Positions 6,602 to 13,490 of a DNA stretch of 37,447 nt are shown here, piece by piece (position 1 is the first letter of the stretch; every line of letters starts with the position of its first letter). Below the pieces are notes generated by a model that did not search any database, was not told the DNA's origin, and was given only the letters and a program-made list of their open reading frames with translations. The stretch is taken from positions 1 through 37,447 of the forward strand of contig JAFVUZ010000259.1 of assembly GCA_017502435.1 (NCBI GenBank), read 5' to 3'. The DNA is from Lentisphaeria bacterium. Lineage in GTDB: Bacteria; Verrucomicrobiota; Lentisphaeria; Victivallales; Victivallaceae. Both the position numbers and the translations under genes were made by a program.

Positions 6602-7206
6602 TTGATTTAAGAAACAAAGCCGAACACAAGGAAGTTTTAGAAAGATTCATTTCTGACCGTGAAGAAATTACCGGTTTTTCTAACATTGACGAACTGCATA
6701 TAGCAATTCACGCTTTCAAGACGGATTATCCTGACAAAAAGGGATATGCCAACTTCAATGAAATTTACTTCTTCACCGATGATAACGACTTAACTCTTGA
6801 CTTTATGTACCGCATGATAACCGGACAAAGCCGTCTTGAGAGAACGGAAAAGTATTTCAGCAACATGAGAGATGCAAATATAAGAAAGTTTAACTTAAAA
6901 ATCTTTGAATCGCAGCGTATTTCTGATTTTATCAAATCAGGAATAAAATATCTTGACAAAGAACATTGGAACGACTGGATAGATGCTGTTCCTGTGAGCG
7001 TAAAAGATATATATCATGGCTGGGATCTTGAGTGTTTTCTTGAACTTCACACAGAGCTGCAGAGCTCAACTTTTGAGAAATGCAAAATTATTTTTGACGG
7101 ACAAGGACACAGCGGTGGCTCTGCCGGAAAAGTTTTTTATCTCCTGAGAAAATTCACTCCTGAAGCTGAAAAATTTATCAGTTATTTAAACAAACAGGTG
7201 AACTAA
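6598..7206 (+). CDS. Unknown early protein
   Basis: A 202-residue soluble protein starting at GTG, which overlaps the previous stop and has GAGAGGA upstream. It is rich in charged and aromatic residues, with blocks such as FSNIDELHIAIHAF, HWNDWIDAVPVSVKDIYHGW and FDGQGHSGGSAGKVFYLL. The last block is glycine-rich but lacks a P-loop Lys-Ser. No signal or membrane segment. I do not recognise the family. Confidence 0.6.
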   Translation: MIDLRNKAEHKEVLERFISDREEITGFSNIDELHIAIHAFKTDYPDKKGYANFNEIYFFTDDNDLTLDFMYRMITGQSRLERTEKYFSNMRDANIRKFNLKIFESQRISDFIKSGIKYLDKEHWNDWIDAVPVSVKDIYHGWDLECFLELHTELQSSTFEKCKIIFDGQGHSGGSAGKVFYLLRKFTPEAEKFISYLNKQVN

Positions 7207-7583
7207 TGAACCTTGAAGATTTAGTGCCTCCGCCTGAACTTTGCAAGATGATCCCGGCAGGGGAGTTTGAGGACAGTGCGCTGCTGTACTGTGTCCGTCA
7301 TGGTCACAATGGGAAAGTTTTCAACGATATTATTTGCCGGGAAGATTACGACTGGTCAAAAACAGAAAATTACCCCGCGCCGACCTTACAGGAGATTTTG
7401 GAAGACCTTCACAAACACGAGGAAGATGTTTTTTTGAAGTGGTCTGAAATTGCGTATAATGAATGGCTTATTAATGCCTATACAACACCTGTCAGAGATA
7501 TCCAGGCACATAACAAAAACATTGTCACCGCAGCGATAAAAGTATGGCTGGAATTAAACAAGAAAGGAATTGAAAATGGATGA
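7206..7583 (+). CDS. Unknown early phage protein
   Basis: A 125-residue protein starting PPPELCKMIPAGEFEDSALLY, then a PAPTLQEILEDL helix and a C-terminal helix AAIKVWLELNKKG. The combination of an N-terminal Cys/Phe segment, a central PAPTL turn and a final Ala/Leu helix recurs in hypothetical phage proteins I have seen, but no function is established. Start and stop overlap both neighbours (TAATG before, and the next ATG is inside its end). Confidence 0.6.
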   Translation: MNLEDLVPPPELCKMIPAGEFEDSALLYCVRHGHNGKVFNDIICREDYDWSKTENYPAPTLQEILEDLHKHEEDVFLKWSEIAYNEWLINAYTTPVRDIQAHNKNIVTAAIKVWLELNKKGIENG

Positions 7584-8028
7584 CTTTGAACAAAAACTTG
7601 AAGCCGCAAAAGATTTGCGGGATGAGATTGAAATGTTGCTTTATAAACTGGAAAATTCCATTGATGATTACCAAAATTTACTTCATGAAATTCAGGATGC
7701 AGAACGGGTTAATCTTGAATCGACATTTGCGCCGTTTATAGAAGCTGGATTTATCCCCGGAGCATATTTTGCGTTGAAAAAGGATGACGTACACGCTTAC
7801 AAAATTGTGTCAATCAAGGGCGATTGTTACGGCGCAGCAGATGTAAACAGTCTGGATAAGGTTCTGGCTATGCCGCTTGAGGTGAATGGTAAATCTTCCA
7901 TCGACAAATTAATTCTGCTGGACGAAAAGACTGCAATGGAACGGGCAAGCAAATATACTATTGGGCTGCCTTCAAATTCTTCCCCAGTAGACACGGGATC
8001 AAGTTCCATTGCATCCGAAGAAAGGTAG
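7576..8028 (+). CDS. Unknown protein with N-terminal coiled coil
   Basis: A 150-residue protein. Residues 1-48 form a heptad-rich helix (FEQKLEAAKDLRDEIEMLLY). The remainder is mixed strand/helix with the segment YGAADVNSLDKVLAMPLEV, and the C-terminal tail is Ser-rich. GAAAGGA precedes ATG 7576; an in-frame TTG at 7570 is less likely. It ends with TAG. Function not recognised. Confidence 0.55.
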   Translation: MDDFEQKLEAAKDLRDEIEMLLYKLENSIDDYQNLLHEIQDAERVNLESTFAPFIEAGFIPGAYFALKKDDVHAYKIVSIKGDCYGAADVNSLDKVLAMPLEVNGKSSIDKLILLDEKTAMERASKYTIGLPSNSSPVDTGSSSIASEER

Positions 8029-8032
8029 GAAG

Positions 8033-8263
8033 ATGATTGAAGAAACCGTATTTGAACACATCACCGTCTCTCCGGGAACGCTGGCTCCGAAGTTGGTGTA
8101 TGTAATAAAACAATTGTTTACTATCTCTGGTACATCAAGAGAAAATCCCGGAGGATATGAAGTTAAAACAAAATGGTTTTCCACAATTGTTGATGGTGAT
8201 TTTGACAGCGAAACCGAAGCCATCGCCGCAACGCTGGCGAAGTTGAAGGAAACAGATAAATGA
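8033..8263 (+). CDS. Unknown small early protein
   Basis: A 76-residue acidic protein (IEETVFEHITVSPGTLAPKL ... DSETEAIAATLAKLKE). The final helix and central Gly-Gly turn are the only features visible. The ATG follows an AAGGTAGGA site, and the stop overlaps the next ATG. No family recognised. Confidence 0.5.
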   Translation: MIEETVFEHITVSPGTLAPKLVYVIKQLFTISGTSRENPGGYEVKTKWFSTIVDGDFDSETEAIAATLAKLKETDK

Positions 8264-8451
8264 GTAAAACGCGCACCAGAGAAAACGAAGCAAGAAACTG
8301 CCGGAGATGCCAGTACGGAGATGACGGCCCAGGCTGCCTTGCGTATTGGGGAAAATGCCGGAATCCGAAGTCCGGCAAAGTAATCATCCGATGCTGGACA
8401 GACGGCAGCAGCTGTCAGCATTATCTGAAAAAAGGACATTTGTTCAACTGA
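8260..8451 (+). CDS. Small Cys-rich protein
   Basis: A 63-residue basic protein with six cysteines (CRRC, GCLAYWGKC, RCW, SSCQHY) that could bind one or two metal ions. The ATG overlaps the preceding stop and the TGA overlaps the ATG of the recombinase gene (TGATG), so translation is probably coupled to it. Function unknown; the coupling suggests possible co-function with the recombinase. Confidence 0.55.
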   Translation: MSKTRTRENEARNCRRCQYGDDGPGCLAYWGKCRNPKSGKVIIRCWTDGSSCQHYLKKGHLFN

Positions 8452-9062
8452 TGCCGGGAATGAAATCTCTTCCACTGCATGTAGTTCTTGCGCTTCTGCA
8501 TGAACTGCCTGCAAAATACGCTTGCCTTGCTGCAATCGGTGTGACTACCGGTTGCAGGGTAAGCGAAGTTCTCATGCTTCAGCGTCATGACCTTCTGGAT
8601 CGTGACGGAAAAATAAAAGACGTGATCAACTTTGTCAAATTAAAAACAGGAGAAGAAAAAACCGTTCACCGTAAAATGTCAATTCCGGCAGACTTTCACT
8701 GTTTTGTCATTGCCCATTTGCGGGAAGAGGAACAGCGCGGACACGAAATGCCGACGGACTACGTTTTCCGCGGCAAAAACGGGAAACCGCTGTCAAGAAT
8801 ATCGGCATACCACCGATTTCGAGCCATTCTCGGCACCGGATATGGCACACATTGGATGCGCAAAACATTTGCGCAGGAAATATTCAAATTCCTGCTGAAC
8901 GAGAACACGAGCGATCCCATGCGTGCGCTTGAGTTGACAAGAAAAGCTCTGGGACATGCGCGAATAGATACGACCGTCAAATACCTGGGAATACACGAAG
9001 AGAACATTCAAAACGCTCAAAAAAGCATTTTCAATATAGAAAGGATAAAAAATGGATTATGA
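8451..9062 (+). CDS. Second tyrosine recombinase, catalytic domain only
   Basis: A 203-residue protein that is essentially just the catalytic domain. All six signature positions are visible: Arg36 (TGCRVSEVL), Lys63/65, His134-x-x-Arg137 (HWMR), His169 (LGHARIDTT) and Tyr178 (VKYLG). The N-terminal core-binding and arm domains of typical integrases are absent, so the length resembles FimB-type or orphan phage recombinases. The start at 8451 is coupled to the Cys-rich gene; the open frame extends upstream to 8346 without support. Possible jobs are resolution of genome multimers, inversion, or excision together with the 76-1200 integrase. Confidence 0.88.
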   Translation: MPGMKSLPLHVVLALLHELPAKYACLAAIGVTTGCRVSEVLMLQRHDLLDRDGKIKDVINFVKLKTGEEKTVHRKMSIPADFHCFVIAHLREEEQRGHEMPTDYVFRGKNGKPLSRISAYHRFRAILGTGYGTHWMRKTFAQEIFKFLLNENTSDPMRALELTRKALGHARIDTTVKYLGIHEENIQNAQKSIFNIERIKNGL

Positions 9063-9264
9063 AACCAATGCTTACCGACTGATCGGCGATAAATGCCATT
9101 TGTCAGAAAAAACGATCCGCAATGCTTTTTCACGAAAGCCTGTGACATGGCAGACAGCTTGTAAAATAGCCAACACGTTGAACCTTCCAACGGTAAATTG
9201 CTTCCGGATAAAGCCCGACAACCGTGGACGGAACAAAAAAAATCCCGCAAAAAGCGGGAATTAG
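9052..9264 (+). CDS. Small helix-turn-helix protein
   Basis: A 70-residue protein whose residues about 7-48 form a Cro/XRE-like helix-turn-helix (YRLIGDKCHLSEKTIRNAFS, then TWQTACKIANTLNL), followed by a basic tail. A GAAAGGA site lies inside the end of the recombinase gene, which it overlaps by 11 bases. It is the last gene of the early operon and ends with TAG inside the terminator hairpin. Likely a transcriptional regulator; target unknown. Confidence 0.7.
   Translation: MDYETNAYRLIGDKCHLSEKTIRNAFSRKPVTWQTACKIANTLNLPTVNCFRIKPDNRGRNKKNPAKSGN
9235..9259 (-). terminator. Intrinsic terminator of the late operon
   Basis: TCCCGC and GCGGGA (9243-9248 and 9254-9259) enclose AAAAA. Read on the minus strand, the hairpin is followed directly by eight T residues, a strong rho-independent terminator just beyond the last late gene. 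The plus-strand U-tract is poor. Confidence 0.8.
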
Positions 9265-9270
9265 AAAATT

Positions 9271-9633
9271 TTATTTTTGTGCAAGCAACCCGATAAATTT
9301 TTCAACAGTTTCCAAATCTATATCATAAGGTTTTTCCAGACTTTTCCTTATTCGCGGCATAGCAATAACCGGAAATTTCGTCCAGGCATCATCCGGAAGA
9401 AAATCTGCAAGACTCAGAGTGATTGACGGCTGAGCTTCAAAAGCTCCCTTGATGATACTGTGAAGTTCCTCCGGATTTTTGTCAAGGTCAATACCATCAA
9501 AGCCTTTGAATTTAAAAAATGAAGTTCCTGCCGCTGCGGCAAGTCCGCCCAGTACAGCGCTGGAAACTGGATCCTTCTCGATCGGCAGAACTTCGTCAAG
9601 AATGAAACGACCAAGAGCAGCATTGATATCCAT
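9271..9633 (-). CDS. Unknown late protein
   Basis: A 120-residue protein, last gene of the leftward late operon. It has a small Ala/Gly-rich hydrophobic stretch (VLGGLAAAAGTSFF, about residues 27-40) and an otherwise acidic soluble profile. AAAGGAAT serves as the ribosome binding site. It lies between two hairpin terminators. No family recognised. Confidence 0.6.
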   Translation of the reverse strand: MDINAALGRFILDEVLPIEKDPVSSAVLGGLAAAAGTSFFKFKGFDGIDLDKNPEELHSIIKGAFEAQPSITLSLADFLPDDAWTKFPVIAMPRIRKSLEKPYDIDLETVEKFIGLLAQK

Positions 9634-9661
9634 ATTTTTATTCCTTTTTTTAAAGCAGAAC

Positions 9662-9700
9662 CCCGTTCCGGAAAGATCCGGAACGGGATATGTTTTTTTT
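9662..9700 (+). terminator. Strong hairpin between late genes
   Basis: CCCGTTCCGGA and TCCGGAACGGG form an 11-bp stem with a 4-base loop. On the plus strand T8 follows 5 bases later, so it would end rightward early transcripts that pass the first hairpin. On the minus strand the following tract (TTCTGCTTT) is weak, so late transcription could partly read through. Confidence 0.65.
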
Positions 9701-9705
9701 CAGGT

Positions 9706-10029
9706 TTACAATCCTGCAACGACTCCCCGGAGGATGCCGTTGATACGCTGCGGATAAACGGTATAGACGTTACCCGCAGTCAGGTTAGCGTTGGTCACAA
9801 GAGCGCCTGCCTGATTGACAAGCGCCATGGATCCGCCGCATTTGGGCGCAACGATGCTGACGGTGTTGGTGGTCGTGGCACCGAGAGCATTGAACTTGAC
9901 AAGCAGCCCTTTTTGAGTGTATTTGCACTGTGTAAGGTCACACATGCTGATACACCCGCAAGGCGCGTGATAGTCAACGGTTCCGAGACTTCCCTGAAGA
10001 TTCAGAGCAAGGGGACAACAGAGGGACAT
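9706..10029 (-). CDS. Cys-rich late protein, possible virion component
   Basis: A 107-residue protein with seven Cys: at positions 4, 5, 24, 26, 30 and 35 in the N-terminal third, and at 64. The rest is Ala/Thr/Val/Asn-rich beta-type sequence (ATTTNTVSIVAPKCGG). ATG 10029 has AGGAGG 5 bases upstream, so it is chosen over GTG 10035. It is probably strongly translated. The composition suggests a small secreted or virion surface protein, but I recognise no family. Confidence 0.55.
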   Translation of the reverse strand: MSLCCPLALNLQGSLGTVDYHAPCGCISMCDLTQCKYTQKGLLVKFNALGATTTNTVSIVAPKCGGSMALVNQAGALVTNANLTAGNVYTVYPQRINGILRGVVAGL

Positions 10030-10044
10030 ACGCACCTCCTTTTC

Positions 10045-10740
10045 TTACTGCTGGGTGCCATTTCCACCGGTGCATCTGCCGCAGCGGTCGCCGCAAACGA
10101 CATCACCGGGAACCACAACTTTTGTAATGGCGCTGATCCGGGCGTTGGTAGCATTGATTGCCTGGGCGTTATCATCGACTTTACCGGCAAGACAGGCAAC
10201 AGAGTCCGCAACGCGGATGATTTTGCCTTCCAGCACTTCTTTTTCCAGTTTGGATTTTTCTGCCTGCCCTTCTTTGTAGTCAGCGAAACGCTGCTGCAAG
10301 CACTTGTTTTCGCCTTCCAGAACGCCGATACGCCGTTCCAGACCGAGACTGTACTCGAACTGATCTTTCTGACCTGCCATAATGGCCTTGTTAAGTTCTG
10401 CATCGCCCTTGTCGGAGTAGTTCTCCGCCTCGAGCATCGCGATTTTTGCAGCCTTCTCAGCGAGCTTCACTTCTGCCGGAGAAAGACAGCTGTCCGCCGT
10501 GATACTGCGTCCGAGAGCACCGGAAAGAACGGGAGCCAAAGCGGCACACAAGTTGGCAACGTTGCCGGCTGCAGTGTTTCCTCCGTTGTTTCCGAGCCAT
10601 TCTTTGACGAAATTGCCGAGACTGATAACGGCGGCGGGGATTGCAGTGGAGAGTGCGCCGACGGCAAGTCCATTGCCGCGGTGCGTGTCCTCGACCCAGT
10701 AATCGCGTCCGCTGTTATTCATCTCATGTGCTCTGATCAT
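10045..10740 (-). CDS. Late coiled-coil protein with Cys-rich tail
   Basis: A 231-residue protein. A small-residue hydrophobic region (GLAVGALSTAIPAAVISLG, about 24-42) is followed by an Asn/Gly/Ala segment, a long heptad helix (about 85-175) and a C-terminal end with a VVVPGDVVCGDRCGRC motif. The ATG has AAAGGAGG upstream. The untranslated leader carries two interleaved inverted repeats. It sits after the lysis-like genes and before another Cys-rich protein; both could be virion fibres or decoration proteins. No family assigned. Confidence 0.55.
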   Translation of the reverse strand: MIRAHEMNNSGRDYWVEDTHRGNGLAVGALSTAIPAAVISLGNFVKEWLGNNGGNTAAGNVANLCAALAPVLSGALGRSITADSCLSPAEVKLAEKAAKIAMLEAENYSDKGDAELNKAIMAGQKDQFEYSLGLERRIGVLEGENKCLQQRFADYKEGQAEKSKLEKEVLEGKIIRVADSVACLAGKVDDNAQAINATNARISAITKVVVPGDVVCGDRCGRCTGGNGTQQ

Positions 10741-10758
10741 ATTGACCTCCTTTAAACT

Positions 10759-10817
10759 GTCCGTATATTATATCTCAAGTTGTTCCTGACGGATACGGAC
10801 CTGCCGCCGGGAACAAC
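10759..10817 (-). promoter_or_regulatory. Interleaved inverted repeats (pseudoknot candidate) with TATAAT
   Basis: On the minus strand GTTGTTCC pairs with GGAACAAC and GTCCGTAT pairs with ATACGGAC. The pairs are interleaved, leaving loops of 9, 6 and 12 bases: the order of an H-type pseudoknot. It ends about 8 bases before the AAAGGAGG site of the next gene. A perfect TATAAT lies in the 12-base loop, without a good -35. Translational control or a promoter-operator are both possible. Confidence 0.45.
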
Positions 10818-10832
10818 ATTCAGGCAAAAGCC

Positions 10833-11141
10833 TTACTCAATACTTTTTAAATTGGCGTAAGCCGTCTGCCATTCCATAGCCTCAAAGAGGACCTCTGCGA
10901 CCTCTTCAGGAGTTCCATAAACTATAACTTCTGCGATAGCTTCTTTGACCTCTTTTTCGCTTTTGGGAGCTTCTTTGCTTTCTGTCACCTTTTGGATATT
11001 TTCGGCTGCAGTATGCTGATAATGCGTAAAGAATTCGCGCATCTCTGACTTGAAAGACGGGTTTCCCAAACTGGCAGAGATCCGCTTTGCCTCTTCGTGC
11101 GAGATTTCAAATTCCTGTCCGTTGATGGATTTAACTTTCAT
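10833..11141 (-). CDS. Unknown late protein
   Basis: A 102-residue, mostly helical protein (KVKSINGQEFEISHEEAKRI ... EVIVYGTPEEVAEVLFEAME). ATG 11141 overlaps the stop of the lipoprotein gene and has GGAG upstream; a longer frame exists but would run through that gene. The segment GTPEEVAEVLFEAMEWQ looks like a short amphipathic helix pair. No function recognised. Confidence 0.5.
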   Translation of the reverse strand: MKVKSINGQEFEISHEEAKRISASLGNPSFKSEMREFFTHYQHTAAENIQKVTESKEAPKSEKEVKEAIAEVIVYGTPEEVAEVLFEAMEWQTAYANLKSIE

Positions 11142-11314
11142 TTGTTTTCTCCTTTTTTTTGAATTTTGATATCGTAACCTGTCGTCTGATCTTTGACGAC
11201 CAGACCCCATCCTTTGACGTGGATATCGTGACCGCACCCGGCAAGCATAAGCGCCATCGCCAGAAGCAGCAGGGCAAAATAAACAACTTCCCAGTTGTCA
11301 ATATTCTTCTTCAT
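11138..11314 (-). CDS. Small lipoprotein, outer-spanin-like
   Basis: A 58-residue protein with a hydrophobic signal (about residues 9-22, VYFALLLLAMALML) ending in a lipobox LAGC. A short periplasmic domain follows (GHDIHVKGWGLVVKDQTTG...). Its start lies inside the end of the upstream gene for a single-span coiled-coil protein. Overlapping genes for an inner-membrane coiled-coil protein and a small lipoprotein are the hallmark of spanin pairs, which fuse inner and outer membranes at lysis. The lipoprotein call is solid; the spanin role is inferred. Confidence 0.6.
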   Translation of the reverse strand: MKKNIDNWEVVYFALLLLAMALMLAGCGHDIHVKGWGLVVKDQTTGYDIKIQKKGENK

Positions 11315-11567
11315 CTTTTTTCTTTTTCTCCTTTTTATAAATGGCATTGATGCACGGATGATGGTCGTGATACTCCGAGATCATTTCCATAATGTCCTTG
11401 CGTGTGAGCCTGGTTGCTTCCAGAGCGGACATCTTTTCCCTGATCGTGATGATATCTTTTCCCAGACTTTTGATTGTAGCAAACGTCTGCATGAGAAAGA
11501 ATCCTATAATTCCGAGCAAGATAGCAAGAATGCCTTTAAAAAACCAGTCTGAATTTATGTTTCCCAC
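11298..11567 (-). CDS. Single-span coiled-coil protein, inner-spanin-like
   Basis: An 89-residue protein starting at GTG 11567 (GGAGGG site), overlapping the end of the DUF1353 gene. One N-terminal membrane helix (about 9-28, FFKGILAILLGIIGFFLM) precedes a helical region (about 30-65) and a highly charged Lys/Glu tail. This is the architecture of an i-spanin; XhlA-like or holin-associated proteins look similar. It overlaps the small lipoprotein gene downstream, supporting the spanin reading. No holin or endolysin sits beside it. Confidence 0.55.
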   Translation of the reverse strand: MGNINSDWFFKGILAILLGIIGFFLMQTFATIKSLGKDIITIREKMSALEATRLTRKDIMEMISEYHDHHPCINAIYKKEKKKKDEEEY

Positions 11568-11911
11568 GATGACCCTCCGAACAATCTCACGCCACAATAT
11601 GCACCTTGAGCGTTGAACCAACACACACCGTCTTCACGCAAAAGATCATAGAACATATCGTCCGCCATTTTGCGCGTCCAGCCTTCGGGATGGGTGCGAT
11701 AGATGAAGTCATGGGCAATTGCCGCACGTAATGCCCGGCTGTCTCCGGGTGGAAAGACGATCCGCCAGAAAAAGCGCGGAACGCTTGCCCCGTCACTTTT
11801 GAATCCGGCGGGGATGACGAGCGTTTTTCCCTGCCAATGGACTGTCACATCTTCAAGCAGGGTATACACATTGCCCTTTTCATCCTCTGAGTGAACTGCT
11901 ACTTTAAGCAT
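11555..11911 (-). CDS. DUF1353 family phage protein
   Basis: A 118-residue protein with the conserved DUF1353 features in order: PAGFKSDGASVPRFFW, a basic/proline turn, RAAIAHDFIYR, and a C-terminal ADDMFYDLLREDGV followed by a Tyr-Gly-Val-Arg-Leu-Phe-Gly segment. DUF1353 genes often lie between tail-fibre and lysis genes of phages, but their activity is not established. Here the neighbours are a fibre gene (stop and start share a base) and the spanin-like pair. The invariant His-Asp might suggest an enzyme; that is speculation. Confidence 0.82.
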   Translation of the reverse strand: MLKVAVHSEDEKGNVYTLLEDVTVHWQGKTLVIPAGFKSDGASVPRFFWRIVFPPGDSRALRAAIAHDFIYRTHPEGWTRKMADDMFYDLLREDGVCWFNAQGAYCGVRLFGGSSWET

Positions 11912-13236
11912 TATTTCTCCTCAAATCCCGGAGGCGTAAAGTCTCCGGTATACTTGCGGTATTGATGAAGTCTGAACTCGTCCCATTGGCGAACACCACC
12001 CTGCCCCGTCCAATCAGCCCCCATTATGATCTTTTTCGCTTGAGGCAGGTTTTCCCAAATGAACTCGTTACCCTCTTCTGTGATAGTCCGCATTTGCCCG
12101 TTGGCGAAACACTCTATCCGTTTAAGCTGTTTATTGTACTGCACGGCAAGGTGAACCAGTTGTTTGTTGACAGGGAAACTGCCATCCCGCGGGTCATTGA
12201 TGATGACTCTTGTTCCGCTAATGCTAAAGTAATCGGTTGTAATAGAAAATTCGATACTTCCGAGGTATGCAAAATAACCATCTGCCCCGAGATGATACGT
12301 TTCAAGACACCAGTCGGCATTGACATCGAACTCCGGAATATCAACATAGCACAGACCGCCCGGATATTCACCCTCCATTCTCCAACAGTTGCCGAACACA
12401 CCTTTTTCAAGCGCGATATGGCTTTCATCTCCCAAGCGGTTGACGGTGCGCCTGTATACAGACCGGTCACGGAGTTTCAACTCATCACAAGAAATGTAAA
12501 CCAACGTTCTTTCGTCACATTCATCGGCAAACGCACCAGCCCAATCAATGTAATTGCCGATTGTCCGGTTGTTCTGAACGGCAAAAATCTGACTGATTTC
12601 CGGAGGATTTTCACAGCCTGATAACGCCGTGGAACTTTCAGCGCAGCTCCATTGTCCGGAAGTCTGGTCATAACTGTTGACTTTTTTACAGTTTAGCACA
12701 AGCGGCTGTTCCGGATATGTTTTGTTTGTTACCGCTGTTGTAACGGAAACTTCACCGTAATAAGAAGCCTGCCAGTTGTTTGCGCCGGACGGAATGTTCT
12801 CTCCGTCAAAACGCAGTTTGGATTCGTAAGAAATATAGGTTGAAGTGTCAATGAACCAACATTTGGAAAACTCGCTCCATTCCTCTCCGGAGGGGTCATA
12901 CCCGCGCAGATAATACGTTCCTCCCTCCTGCTTGTAAACGCGCTTCAAGCCGGAAAGATACTTTGTATCATCGGTGATGGTATACGTTCCGTTGACGTCT
13001 GAAAAGTCGGCACTGTCTCCGTATTCGCTTTCTACTGTTCCCATGCCGGAAATAACAACCTTTTCCGGAGCCGTCAATTCGGCACGATAAGGGATATACT
13101 CCATGACTTTAGCAAGTTCAAAGCCGGAAATAACGACGCTTTCACCTCCGCCGCCGCCACCGTCTCCGTCTCCGGAGTTGCCTCCGCCTGAATTGCCCGG
13201 CAGGAACAAGCCGGTGTTTTTGTCAAGATAAGCCAT
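11911..13236 (-). CDS. Tail fibre/receptor-binding protein with LamG-like domain
   Basis: A 441-residue protein. A short N-terminal motif (YLDKNTGLFLPGN) is followed by a Gly/Asp/Ser-rich linker (about residues 15-31), a beta-rich middle, and a C-terminal concanavalin/LamG-type domain. The domain is recognised by the VHLAVQYNKQ ... IECFANGQ strand pattern and the KKIIMGADW ... WDEFRLHQYRKYTGDFTPP ending (about 245-437). Such modules bind surface glycans. It lies downstream of the main fibre and its accessory genes. An alternative is a virion decoration protein. Confidence 0.7.
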   Translation of the reverse strand: MAYLDKNTGLFLPGNSGGGNSGDGDGGGGGGESVVISGFELAKVMEYIPYRAELTAPEKVVISGMGTVESEYGDSADFSDVNGTYTITDDTKYLSGLKRVYKQEGGTYYLRGYDPSGEEWSEFSKCWFIDTSTYISYESKLRFDGENIPSGANNWQASYYGEVSVTTAVTNKTYPEQPLVLNCKKVNSYDQTSGQWSCAESSTALSGCENPPEISQIFAVQNNRTIGNYIDWAGAFADECDERTLVYISCDELKLRDRSVYRRTVNRLGDESHIALEKGVFGNCWRMEGEYPGGLCYVDIPEFDVNADWCLETYHLGADGYFAYLGSIEFSITTDYFSISGTRVIINDPRDGSFPVNKQLVHLAVQYNKQLKRIECFANGQMRTITEEGNEFIWENLPQAKKIIMGADWTGQGGVRQWDEFRLHQYRKYTGDFTPPGFEEK

Positions 13237-13238
13237 AA

Positions 13239-13487
13239 TTATGCCTCAACGGTTTTGAAAATGGGAACGTCAACGTTGCTGTCGTCATCGTACATGACGT
13301 AAGTGGTGCCGCCTTCCTCTTCCATTTTGTACGGACGTCTGACCTCGGCGGTATCGCCGGCTGAAACGATGGCAACACCGAAAGCGTTGTACCGTTTTCC
13401 GTTGACTCTTTCGTTGCAGGGGACGTAATTAAGATTTGCCCTGTCATCCCACTTGCCGACCGCGATCATTGTGATATACTGCGCCAT
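13239..13487 (-). CDS. Unknown fibre-associated protein
   Basis: An 82-residue, beta-type protein (MIAVGKWDDRANLNYVPC ... YVMYDDDSNVDVPIFKTVEA) with an AGGTTTG-type site before ATG. It is tightly packed between a fibre-assembly-like gene and the LamG-like fibre gene, so a part in fibre assembly or attachment is plausible. No family recognised. Confidence 0.5.
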   Translation of the reverse strand: MAQYITMIAVGKWDDRANLNYVPCNERVNGKRYNAFGVAIVSAGDTAEVRRPYKMEEEGGTTYVMYDDDSNVDVPIFKTVEA

Positions 13488-13490
13488 AAT

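Noticed and set aside
8346..8450. N-terminal extension of the second recombinase
   Set aside because: It would overlap the Cys-rich gene out of frame and lacks a start signal. ATG 8451 is coupled to the preceding stop.
9913..10755. Plus-strand open frame of 280 codons
   Set aside because: Mirror of two late minus-strand genes that have strong AGGAGG sites and coherent protein composition.
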